This document shows, piece after piece, positions 41,086-48,327 of a stretch of DNA of 64,000 nucleotides (position 1 is the first letter of the stretch; each line of letters starts with the position of its first letter). The position numbers were made by a program, and so were the translations under genes. The stretch covers positions 62,001-126,000 of the forward strand of contig JADYYG010000051.1 of the NCBI GenBank assembly GCA_020853755.1, read 5' to 3'. The notes below the pieces were generated by a model, which searched no databases, was not told where the DNA came from, and worked only from the letters and a program-made list of their open reading frames with translations. This stretch comes from Dehalococcoidia bacterium. Lineage in GTDB: Bacteria; Chloroflexota; Dehalococcoidia; Tepidiformales; Tepidiformaceae.

Positions 41086-42006
41086 TCAGGCGAGCAGCCG
41101 TGTGCCCTCCATGTAGCCAGGCTCGAGGAGCGTCGCCCCGGGGACCACACGCGCCAGTTCGGCCCTGATCGGTGCGACGTCCGTGCCGCCGTCCGGGGTG
41201 ACCGGCGGCATCCAGTTGTCGTGGTGGTTGAGGATGACCGTTCGCGGCTGGAGCAAGCCCGCTTCGATGCCGACGAACTGGGCGAGCGAGCCCTGGATCG
41301 GTTCGCCGTCGACATTCCCGCGCCCCGCCGCTGCGAGCAGCGCGACGTCCGGCTTCGGCGCCAGTTCCTTGAGGACGCCGGTCCAGCATCCTGAGGTGTC
41401 CTGCCAGAAGATGCTGCCCTGCGGCGTCTCGATGAGGTAGGCCAGAGGGCCGCCGGTGACCGGGCTGCCAACCGCCCCGGCGAGGTGCGCGCGCAGTTCG
41501 GCGGCCGGGCCATCCCCAGCCTGGGCGCGGCGGCCAATGCTCGCGCCGAGGCCCCGTTCGGCGGCCATCGCCGCGCGTTCGTCCTCGCAAAGGCCGAGGT
41601 CGCCCGTGACCGGTTCGGTCGCGGCCAGGGCTCCCGTCGTCCACGTGCACGAATGCAGCGAGGGCAGCACGCGCACGGTGACGCCCGGCGCCAGGCGGTG
41701 CCGTTCGCCGCCCTGCGAGGCGATGAGTTGCCCCTCCGGCACGCCCTGTTCGCGCAGCACCCGGCAGCTTTCGTGCGAGCCGATGACCTTCGCCCCCGTG
41801 TTCCGGGCGATGATTTCGGTCCCGGCGATGTGGTCGAAGTGGGCATGACCGACGAGCACGAAGTCGGCGCGCGTCACATCGGCGGCGCGCAGCCCCACCG
41901 GCGGCGCCGAAGGCACGCGGTCCATGTAGGCATCAAGGAAGACGACCGTTTCGCCGAGGGTGAGCCGGAACGTGGCGCAGCCCAGCCAATCGAGCCGGAT
42001 ATCCAT
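41086..42006 (-). CDS. MBL-fold metal-dependent hydrolase
   Basis: A 306-residue protein of the metallo-beta-lactamase fold, UlaG/lactonase-like group. It begins LDWLGCATFRL, and the zinc motif is VGHAHFDHIAG (HxHxDH). Further ligands may be His in LPSLHSCTW and the late ILNHHDNWMPP. ATG 42006 has GGAGG upstream and a TAGCAT hexamer as possible -10. The open frame beyond the start is not conserved-looking. The UlaG-like group includes L-ascorbate-6-phosphate lactonase and phosphodiesterases; the substrate is unknown. It is divergent from the acyl-CoA dehydrogenase. Confidence 0.9.
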   Translation of the reverse strand: MDIRLDWLGCATFRLTLGETVVFLDAYMDRVPSAPPVGLRAADVTRADFVLVGHAHFDHIAGTEIIARNTGAKVIGSHESCRVLREQGVPEGQLIASQGGERHRLAPGVTVRVLPSLHSCTWTTGALAATEPVTGDLGLCEDERAAMAAERGLGASIGRRAQAGDGPAAELRAHLAGAVGSPVTGGPLAYLIETPQGSIFWQDTSGCWTGVLKELAPKPDVALLAAAGRGNVDGEPIQGSLAQFVGIEAGLLQPRTVILNHHDNWMPPVTPDGGTDVAPIRAELARVVPGATLLEPGYMEGTRLLA

Positions 42007-42115
42007 AGGTATACCTCCGCGCGGGATGCTACCGGAAACCGCCGGGGCGTGAGCGACGTCTCTGCCGCTGCGGGAGCCGCATCCGCTATCCTCTCCAGTG
42101 GCAGAGGAGGCTCCG

Positions 42116-43294
42116 ATGGAGTTCACATTCCCGGCGGAAACCGAACAATGGCGCGCCGAACTGCGCGCGTTCCTGGCGCAGGAGATCCCCCCGGGCTTCG
42201 AAGGCGACGATGACTTCTTCGATAACGAAGAGCAGATGGCCTTCGCCCGCCAGTTCACGAAGAAGCTCGGTGCGCGCCGCTGGTTCGCCCCCGCCTGGCC
42301 GGAGAAGTACGGCGGCCTCGGCAAGACCCAGATCGAGCAGATGATCCTGAACGAGGAGCTGGCCTACCACCGCGCCCCCTCGGGCGGGAGGCTCTTCACC
42401 ATCGGCATCACCGGGCCGACGATGCTCGTCCACGGGAGCGAAGAGCAGAAGGAGCGCTACCTGCCCGGCATGGCGGCCGGCGAAACCTGGTACTGCCAGG
42501 GCTTCAGCGAACCCGGCTCCGGTTCTGACCTGGCCAGCATGGAGACGAAGGCCGTCCGCGACGGCGACGACTTCGTGGTCAACGGCCAGAAGATCTGGAC
42601 CTCCAACGGCCACGTCGCCGACCGCATGATCCTCCTCGCGCGAACGAACCCGGACGTGCCGAAGCACAAGGGAATCTCGGCGTTCGTGGTCGATATGAAG
42701 ACGCCCGGCATCACCGTCCAGGGCATCCCGAACATCGCCTACCGGCACGACTTCAACCAGGTCTTCTTCGAAGATGTGCGCGTGCCGGCGAAGGACCTCA
42801 TGGGTGGCCTCGACAACGGCTGGTACGTCGCCACGACGACGCTCGACTTCGAACGTTCGAACATCGCCGCCATCTCCGGCGCGCGGCGCACCATCCACGA
42901 CCTCGTCCGCTGGGCGAAGGAACGCCACCCCGGGGGGCGTCCGTGGGACAAGGATTCGGTCCGGAACAAGCTCGCCGACCTTGTGGTTGAGGTCGAAGTG
43001 GGCCGGCTCGTGGCCTACCGTACGGCCTGGCTCCAGGCGAAGGGCGACATCCCGAACTATGAGGCCTCGATCGGCAAGGTGTGGATGGCGCTGCTGGGGA
43101 TAAAGGTGGGCAATACAGGCGTAAACCTGATGGGCGCGTACGGGCAGCTCCAGCCCGGGAGCAAGTGGGCGCAACTGTACGGGCGCGTGCTCACGTCCTA
43201 CCTTCTCGCGGTTTCCGGCCCCATTGGCGGCGGTACGAGCGAGATCCAGAAGAACATCATCGCCCAGCGCGGCGTGGGGTTGCCGAGAGGGTAA
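42116..43294 (+). CDS. Acyl-CoA dehydrogenase
   Basis: A 392-residue flavoenzyme of the acyl-CoA dehydrogenase family that introduces a double bond into an acyl-CoA. The N-terminal helical domain has APAWPEKYGGLG, the FAD-binding middle region has CQGFSEPGSGSDLAS and GQKIWTSNGHVADRM, and the C-terminus has GGGTSEIQKNIIAQRGVGLP. The last resembles long-chain or bile-acid-degradation types, where a Glu in this motif may be catalytic. ATG 42116 has GAGGAGG upstream and TATCCT at 42087 as -10. Repeat DNA follows. No electron-transfer flavoprotein genes are nearby. Confidence 0.94.
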   Translation: MEFTFPAETEQWRAELRAFLAQEIPPGFEGDDDFFDNEEQMAFARQFTKKLGARRWFAPAWPEKYGGLGKTQIEQMILNEELAYHRAPSGGRLFTIGITGPTMLVHGSEEQKERYLPGMAAGETWYCQGFSEPGSGSDLASMETKAVRDGDDFVVNGQKIWTSNGHVADRMILLARTNPDVPKHKGISAFVVDMKTPGITVQGIPNIAYRHDFNQVFFEDVRVPAKDLMGGLDNGWYVATTTLDFERSNIAAISGARRTIHDLVRWAKERHPGGRPWDKDSVRNKLADLVVEVEVGRLVAYRTAWLQAKGDIPNYEASIGKVWMALLGIKVGNTGVNLMGAYGQLQPGSKWAQLYGRVLTSYLLAVSGPIGGGTSEIQKNIIAQRGVGLPRG

Positions 43295-43749
43295 GCGGCC
43301 GCCAGGAGGGGAACCGCGCACGGCAGCGAACGGCGCGGAAAGGGAACCGCGCACGGCAGTGAGCGGATCGTCGCCCCAGCGAGACAGCCGCGAGTCCAGG
43401 GCACGGTCTCCCGCTGCCGTGGACCGGGGTGGTGCTCCGAACCATGCCCTTGCTGACGCGCGGGCCTTTGCGAAACGGGGGTGGTGCGAACGGCGTGGAA
43501 AAGGGAACCACGCACGGAAGCGAGCGGATCGTCACCCCAGCGAGGCAGCCGCGAGTTCAGGGCACGGTCTCCCGCTGCCCTGAACCGGGGTGGTGCTCCG
43601 AACCGTGCCCTTGCTGACGCGCGGCGGTTCGAACGGTCCCTCTTGCGAGGTGACAGGGGAACCGCCTTTCCCGCTGCTTGCCTAACCTTTCTTTCATGAA
43701 CCGGGGCCGCTGGATACACTCCGGTAACAGTTCGTCCTCTGGAGACCTC
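43295..43749. other. Intergenic region with two type II repeat units
   Basis: This holds a partial unit B (43307 onwards), two type II repeat units (43340-43471 and 43501-43624, the second truncated) and the promoter of the exported protein gene (TACACT, 43715-43720). No gene was seen. Confidence 0.85.
43340..43624 (-). repeat. Two tandem type II repeat units, inverted relative to 34066
   Basis: Unit B (43340-43370), a ~75-base core and inverted unit A (43447-43471), repeated with a period of 161 bp (43501-43531, then a short inverted unit A at 43608-43624). It is the same 132-bp element as at 34066-34356, in the other orientation. Confidence 0.85.
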
Positions 43750-44517
43750 ATGGCACGACGGCTTTTCCTGGCCGTTTGCGTCCTCGCCCTCACCCCTGCC
43801 TTCTTCGCCTGCGGCGATGATGCGGGCGGCACTGGCATCACCACCGGCTCCGGGGCCAAGGGTTCGACGTCGACTCCGGCGCCCGTTTCGACCGCTTCGC
43901 CGAAGCTTTCCGGGCCGGTCAGCAAGTACTCGGTTTCCGTCGAGGAACTCGGGCTCAACTGGATCACCGACGTCAAAGGCACCCAGTCCATCGACGCGGA
44001 CACCTATTCGCGCCAGGCCCACGTCTTCGCCAGCCCTGCCGAAGGGGTCAAGCTGCTGAAGGAGTGGGGCTACCAGGGCGGCTACCAGACCGGGTACTCG
44101 CCTGAGGGCCGCGACCAGGCGGTCCTCAACGGCGGCTACTACGTCTGGATCGAATCTCACCTCTTCGCCGATGAATCGGGCGCTCAGAAGGCGTTCGACT
44201 ACTTCAACAACGTTGCCAAGCAGCCGCCGGCCCAACCGGTCACGATCCAGCAGGTGGGCAACCAGTCCGCAGCCTATCTCACAGTCACCGGCACAATCAC
44301 CGGTTCGAGCGTGCAGGCCGCCTTCCACCAGGTGATCATGCGCCGCGGCAACCTCATCACCGTCGTCCTCACCAAGGGCGCGGTCACCTTCATGAAATCG
44401 GATGCGGCCTGGGAAGTCGCCTTCATGGCCGACCAGAAGGCACTGGGCAAACGCGACACGACGGTGCCGACGCCGACCAGCGACTACAAGACTCCCACTC
44501 CGACGCCGCGCCCATGA
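43750..44517 (+). CDS. Lipoprotein of unknown function
   Basis: 255 residues. The N-terminal signal ends LTPAFFAC, a plausible lipobox with Cys at residue 22. A Ser/Thr/Pro-rich linker (30-60), an ordered domain of ~180 residues and a Pro/Thr tail follow. The domain has alternating strands and helices and shares its general plan with the next gene: both have a W-containing strand, an A-aromatic-x-Y-F-(N/D)-N segment (FDYFNNVAK here, WAYFDNRLK there) and a segment M-R-R-G-N or F-R-R-G-N before a final helix. The ATGA overlap with the next gene couples translation. Function unknown. Confidence 0.85.
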   Translation: MARRLFLAVCVLALTPAFFACGDDAGGTGITTGSGAKGSTSTPAPVSTASPKLSGPVSKYSVSVEELGLNWITDVKGTQSIDADTYSRQAHVFASPAEGVKLLKEWGYQGGYQTGYSPEGRDQAVLNGGYYVWIESHLFADESGAQKAFDYFNNVAKQPPAQPVTIQQVGNQSAAYLTVTGTITGSSVQAAFHQVIMRRGNLITVVLTKGAVTFMKSDAAWEVAFMADQKALGKRDTTVPTPTSDYKTPTPTPRP

Positions 44518-45311
44518 TGCGGCGCAACCAGCCGCTGATCATCCTCGTCGCGGGGGTCGTGCTGCTGGCGGCGGCGGTTGCCGTTGCCCTCGTGCTGCGT
44601 GACCGTGGCGGCGACAGCGGAAGCGCGGACACCCCCGGCGGGGCCGTCAACGGAGAGAAGCCTTCGACCAGCACCGGCGGCACCACCGGCGGGGCTGAGG
44701 TGGTCGCGAAGACGCCCGCCTCGCAGTGGAGCATCCTTCTCGGCGAACTGCCCGAGAAGTACGAAGTCGACGTCCCGAACACCTTCGCCCAGAACATCTC
44801 GACCTACTCGAGCTCCTACTGGTTCACGAACGAGCAGGAGGGGAGCAAGCTGGCGAGCCAGTGGCGCATCATCGACGGCTTCAACGCCGTCTTCCAGCCG
44901 ACCGGACTCGCCGCCGACGTCGCCCAGGGCGAGGCCTACATCACGGTCGAGACCTACATGTTCCAGACTGTGGACGGCGCGAAGCTGGCGTGGGCCTACT
45001 TCGACAACAGGCTGAAGACGGTGGCGGGCAGTGAGCCGGTGAAGACGAAGGGGCTGGCGAACGATTCGAGCGCCTACCGGATTATTAAAGGGACGGTCGG
45101 GCCTTCGGAGATCGTCGGCGTGTACCACCGCTTCAGCTTCCGGCGGGGGAACACGATTGTGAGCGTGCAAACGTGGGGCGGGCAGCCGTTCCTGAACATC
45201 GATATCGCACGGAACCTTGCCGTTATAGTGGACAACAAACTCCTCGGCGAGCGCCCCGCCCCGGAGCCCACACCGTTACCGACGCCGAATTTTCCTGGAC
45301 TCGGCAACTGA
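44514..45311 (+). CDS. Membrane-anchored paralogue of the preceding lipoprotein
   Basis: 265 residues with a membrane helix at about 7-27 and no lipobox Cys, so it is membrane-anchored. Its domain is related to the preceding protein (WAYFDNRLK, SFRRGNTIVSV), and it too ends in a Pro/Thr-rich tail. The pair probably arose by tandem duplication. It is co-transcribed with the lipoprotein and perhaps with the subtilase 26 bases downstream. It may form an exported complex with its partner; the function is unknown. Confidence 0.85.
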   Translation: MMRRNQPLIILVAGVVLLAAAVAVALVLRDRGGDSGSADTPGGAVNGEKPSTSTGGTTGGAEVVAKTPASQWSILLGELPEKYEVDVPNTFAQNISTYSSSYWFTNEQEGSKLASQWRIIDGFNAVFQPTGLAADVAQGEAYITVETYMFQTVDGAKLAWAYFDNRLKTVAGSEPVKTKGLANDSSAYRIIKGTVGPSEIVGVYHRFSFRRGNTIVSVQTWGGQPFLNIDIARNLAVIVDNKLLGERPAPEPTPLPTPNFPGLGN

Positions 45312-45337
45312 CGATCGACTGATCGCTGGGAGGAAGC

Positions 45338-47548
45338 GTGCGCGCACGATGGCTGGCCCTCGCCATCATGGTCATGGTGGTGGGCCTTGGAGCGGCAGCC
45401 GGGGGACGCCCCGGCCGCGCAGTGGCGGAAGCCCCTGAGGGCTACGTCGTCGTCCAGTTCGATACAGGCAGGACGATCGAAGACCTCGGCCCCGATGGCC
45501 TGCCGCCAACCCTTGCGGCCCGCGGATACCGCCAACTCCAGGTGCCGAAAGGCAAGACCGCCGCGCAGTTCGCCGCCGAACTGCGGCAGCAACCCGGCGT
45601 CCTCTATGCCGCCGAAGAGCCGGTGGTTTACGCCGCGGCCGTCCCGGATGACCCGTTCTACCCGGCTTCGCAGGCCTCGTATCTCTCGAGCATCAACGCT
45701 CCGGCCGCCTGGGATCTCGCCACCGGCTCGCACGAAGTGGTGGTCGCCGTCCTCGATACGGGCATCGATTACACCCACCCCGAATTCGCCGGGCGTCTCT
45801 GGGAAAACCCCATCGATAACCAGACCGACGGCATCGACCGCGACGGCAACGGCTGCATCAACGACCGCTACGGGTGCCGCTTCGTCAACCTGACCTCGGC
45901 GAACCAGGCGGTCTGCGGGTATAGCGCCAGCACCCCCACCGGCGCCGTCCGCGACGATCACGGGACCGGCCCTACGAATATCGGTTCCCACGGGACGATG
46001 GTGGCGGGCATCATCGGCGCGGCAGGGAACAACGGTGTGGGCATCACGGGGATCGCCTGGAACGTCCGCCTGATGCCGGTGAAGGTGCTCGACTGCGGAT
46101 CCGGGCCGGCTGGCGCGCCAGTCGGGTCGCCGTTCAACGTGGCCCAGGGCATCGACTACGCGGTGCGCATGGGCGCGCGCATCATCAACCTCAGCCTCGC
46201 CACGCCCGCCGGTTCGCTCAGCGGCGATATCCCCTACCTGCGCGAAGTGCTGCAGACGGCCCAGGACCAGGGCGTCATCGTCGTCGCCGCCGCAGGCAAC
46301 CACGTGCCCGGCAGCAGCGAGGTGGGCACCGGCTACCCGGCGGCCTACACCCAGTATGCGAACCTGATCGCCGTCGGCGCGGCTGACAACCTGAATGGCA
46401 ACAGCTGGGCGCCCTACAGCAACTACGGCCCCGCGATCGACTTCGCGGCACCCGCGAGCAAGCTGGCCTCAACAGCGCGCACCGACGTGGGTCTGGCCAA
46501 CCCCTACGCCACGGATGACAGCGGCGGTACGAGCTTCGCCGCCCCGCTCGTCTCGGGCATGTTCGCGCTGATGATGTCGCGCAACGCGAAGATCAACACG
46601 TCGGAGTACATCGACATCGCCCGGGCGACGGCCTCGGCCGCTCCGGCCGCTCCGCACGGGCAGAACTGGGCCGGCTCGGGGATCATCGATATCGGCCCGG
46701 CGGTAGCCCGCGTCCCGATGACCATCACCGGTTCTCCGATGCGGGACTTCCGCGATGTGCCGGGCGGAACCGCGCTCGAGGCCTGGGTCGAAGGCACGCT
46801 CTGCGGCCAGACGACGGCCCAGGCGTTCGGCCTCCTCAGCCGCTACACCCTGCGCGTGAAGCCCGCGGCCGAAACGCCCGGATGCGGCCAGCCCGGCAAG
46901 CAGGTGCTCGTGCTGATCGGCGGGGCCGCGGCCACGCCCCTGCTCACCTGGGGCGGCCAGAACGCCGATATCGGCCTCTCGAACATCGACGTCAGCACCG
47001 TCTCGCCACCGCCGGGCGCAGTCGTGGTCCAGGCACTGAACGGCGCCTGGTCGAACGTCGCCCAGCTGGAGGCGACGGGCCAGTTGCCCGCCGCTGCGGC
47101 GAGCCTGCCCATGCCCTGGAACGCCATCTACCGCTGGGATCCGCTCAAGCGCCTGCTCGATAAGCCGGGCGCCTACCAGCGGTTCTACCGCAACGCGCCT
47201 GCCTACGTCAGCGACATGGGGACCATTAACCAGTACGACGCCTACTGGGTCGATGGTCCGCCGACGAACGTCGCGAGCATCAACCCGAATCCGGCGCCCG
47301 GCCGCAGCATCCAGCTGCGCAAGGGGTGGAACAATTTCACCTATACAGGTGCGAGCCGTGCTGTGGGCGACGCCCTGGGTTCGATCAATGGGAAGTACCA
47401 GCAGGTGCTGCAATTCGACAACCCGAGCGGGACGTGGCTTTCGTTTCTGCCGGGCCAGCCGCGCTACCTGAACGATTTCGGCGGCCTGTTTACGCTCAAG
47501 GTCTACTGGGTACTGGTGAGCGAGGACGTCACGCTCGTCATGAACTAA
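45338..47548 (+). CDS. Subtilisin-like serine protease (S8), secreted
   Basis: A 736-residue exported protease. The N-terminal hydrophobic signal segment is followed by an I9-like propeptide (about 31-90), then the S8 catalytic domain with D140 (VLDTGID), H218 (SHGTMVAG) and S399 (GGTSFAAP). The oxyanion Asn is likely in AAAGNHVPG. The C-terminal 270 residues are a separate region with two similar ~100-residue modules ending in YWV. The GTG start has GGGAGGAA upstream. Its target is unknown. It is followed by the convergent clpS gene. Confidence 0.93.
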   Translation: MRARWLALAIMVMVVGLGAAAGGRPGRAVAEAPEGYVVVQFDTGRTIEDLGPDGLPPTLAARGYRQLQVPKGKTAAQFAAELRQQPGVLYAAEEPVVYAAAVPDDPFYPASQASYLSSINAPAAWDLATGSHEVVVAVLDTGIDYTHPEFAGRLWENPIDNQTDGIDRDGNGCINDRYGCRFVNLTSANQAVCGYSASTPTGAVRDDHGTGPTNIGSHGTMVAGIIGAAGNNGVGITGIAWNVRLMPVKVLDCGSGPAGAPVGSPFNVAQGIDYAVRMGARIINLSLATPAGSLSGDIPYLREVLQTAQDQGVIVVAAAGNHVPGSSEVGTGYPAAYTQYANLIAVGAADNLNGNSWAPYSNYGPAIDFAAPASKLASTARTDVGLANPYATDDSGGTSFAAPLVSGMFALMMSRNAKINTSEYIDIARATASAAPAAPHGQNWAGSGIIDIGPAVARVPMTITGSPMRDFRDVPGGTALEAWVEGTLCGQTTAQAFGLLSRYTLRVKPAAETPGCGQPGKQVLVLIGGAAATPLLTWGGQNADIGLSNIDVSTVSPPPGAVVVQALNGAWSNVAQLEATGQLPAAAASLPMPWNAIYRWDPLKRLLDKPGAYQRFYRNAPAYVSDMGTINQYDAYWVDGPPTNVASINPNPAPGRSIQLRKGWNNFTYTGASRAVGDALGSINGKYQQVLQFDNPSGTWLSFLPGQPRYLNDFGGLFTLKVYWVLVSEDVTLVMN

Positions 47549-47562
47549 CCCGGGCCAAGCGC

Positions 47563-47892
47563 TCAGGCGGGCGAATGGGCCGGTTCGATGACGGCCGACA
47601 TGCTGCCCTTGGAATGCGGCATCGCCGGGTCGGCCCCGAAGGCGTGGACAGCATCCTGCTTCAGGCGCACCTCTTCGAGGCCGCCGGTCATGAGGATCGC
47701 CCGGCCGTCCTTGTCGACCACGCAGGCGATGGCGAAGCCTTTCTCCGGCGCATAGCCGAAGATGCTGCCGAGCATCGCGACGACGTAGTGGTAGGTGTGC
47801 TCGTCGTCGTCGAGGAGGATGAGGTGATATGGCGGCTCGACCTGGGAGCCGGTGTCTTCCAGCACCCGGGTGGTAGGGGTGGGCATCGTCAT
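47563..47892 (-). CDS. clpS: ATP-dependent Clp protease adaptor ClpS
   Basis: A 109-residue protein with the ClpS core: YHLILLDDDEHTYHYVV, then the helix MLGSIFGYAPEKGF and a VDKDGRAIL strand. ClpS delivers proteins with N-degron residues to ClpAP/ClpCP. The LLDDDEHT segment holds the Asp and His residues used to recognise the N-terminal amine. The first ATG (47892) has a TAAAAT box nine bases upstream, favouring this start over the internal ATG at 47886. No clpA or clpC gene is adjacent, which is common. Confidence 0.92.
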   Translation of the reverse strand: MTMPTPTTRVLEDTGSQVEPPYHLILLDDDEHTYHYVVAMLGSIFGYAPEKGFAIACVVDKDGRAILMTGGLEEVRLKQDAVHAFGADPAMPHSKGSMSAVIEPAHSPA

Positions 47893-47901
47893 ACGCGGTT
47901 G

Positions 47902-47907
47902 ATTTTA
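47902..47907 (-). promoter_or_regulatory. -10 box of clpS
   Basis: TAAAAT on the minus strand, nine bases before the ATG at 47892. Confidence 0.6.
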
Positions 47908-47950
47908 CGCCGTGGCGGCCCCGGCCGGGAACGGATGGTCTCCAGCAGCG

Positions 47951-48121
47951 AAGGGAACCGCGCGCGGAAGCGAGCGGATCGTGGCATGCACGGAGAGTTC
48001 CGCGGCAGCCTCCACCGTCCGCCGGCAGCACGGCAGCGGCGGCGTCGCGCGGAACGCTTCGCTCAAGCGGATGCGGTCTCGCCGGGGGGACGATCCGCTC
48101 ACTGCCGTTCGCGGTTCCCTG
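47951..48121. mobile_element. MITE-like element with deleted centre
   Basis: Unit B at 47951-47981 and its inverted partner at 48091-48120, 171 bp overall. The left interior retains the segment AGTTCCGCGGCAGCCTCCAC found in other type I copies, but unit A is absent from the middle. A free inverted unit A follows at 48179. Confidence 0.7.
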
Positions 48122-48327
48122 GCCGTGGTGGCCGGGCGCTTGTGGTGCAGGCCCAGCGGTGCGGTGGTTCCAACCATGCCCTTGCTTACGCGCGGGCCTT
48201 GGCGGGAGCGGGGTGGCGCCATCGGTGTGCTGCTTGAGCCCGGTCATTAGGGATTTCCCGAGTGCCCACAGGCGGGGCCCGCGGCTAGGATCGGCGGTAC
48301 GATGGGATCGATCTGCCGGGCGATGTT

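Larger units (their letters stand above)
47893..48327. other. Intergenic region with a repeat element
   Basis: Beside the clpS promoter, the region contains one type I-like element (47951-48121) lacking its internal unit A, and an inverted unit A at 48179-48202. A TAGGAT at about 48286 may be the -10 for the following kinase gene. No gene was seen. Confidence 0.8.
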
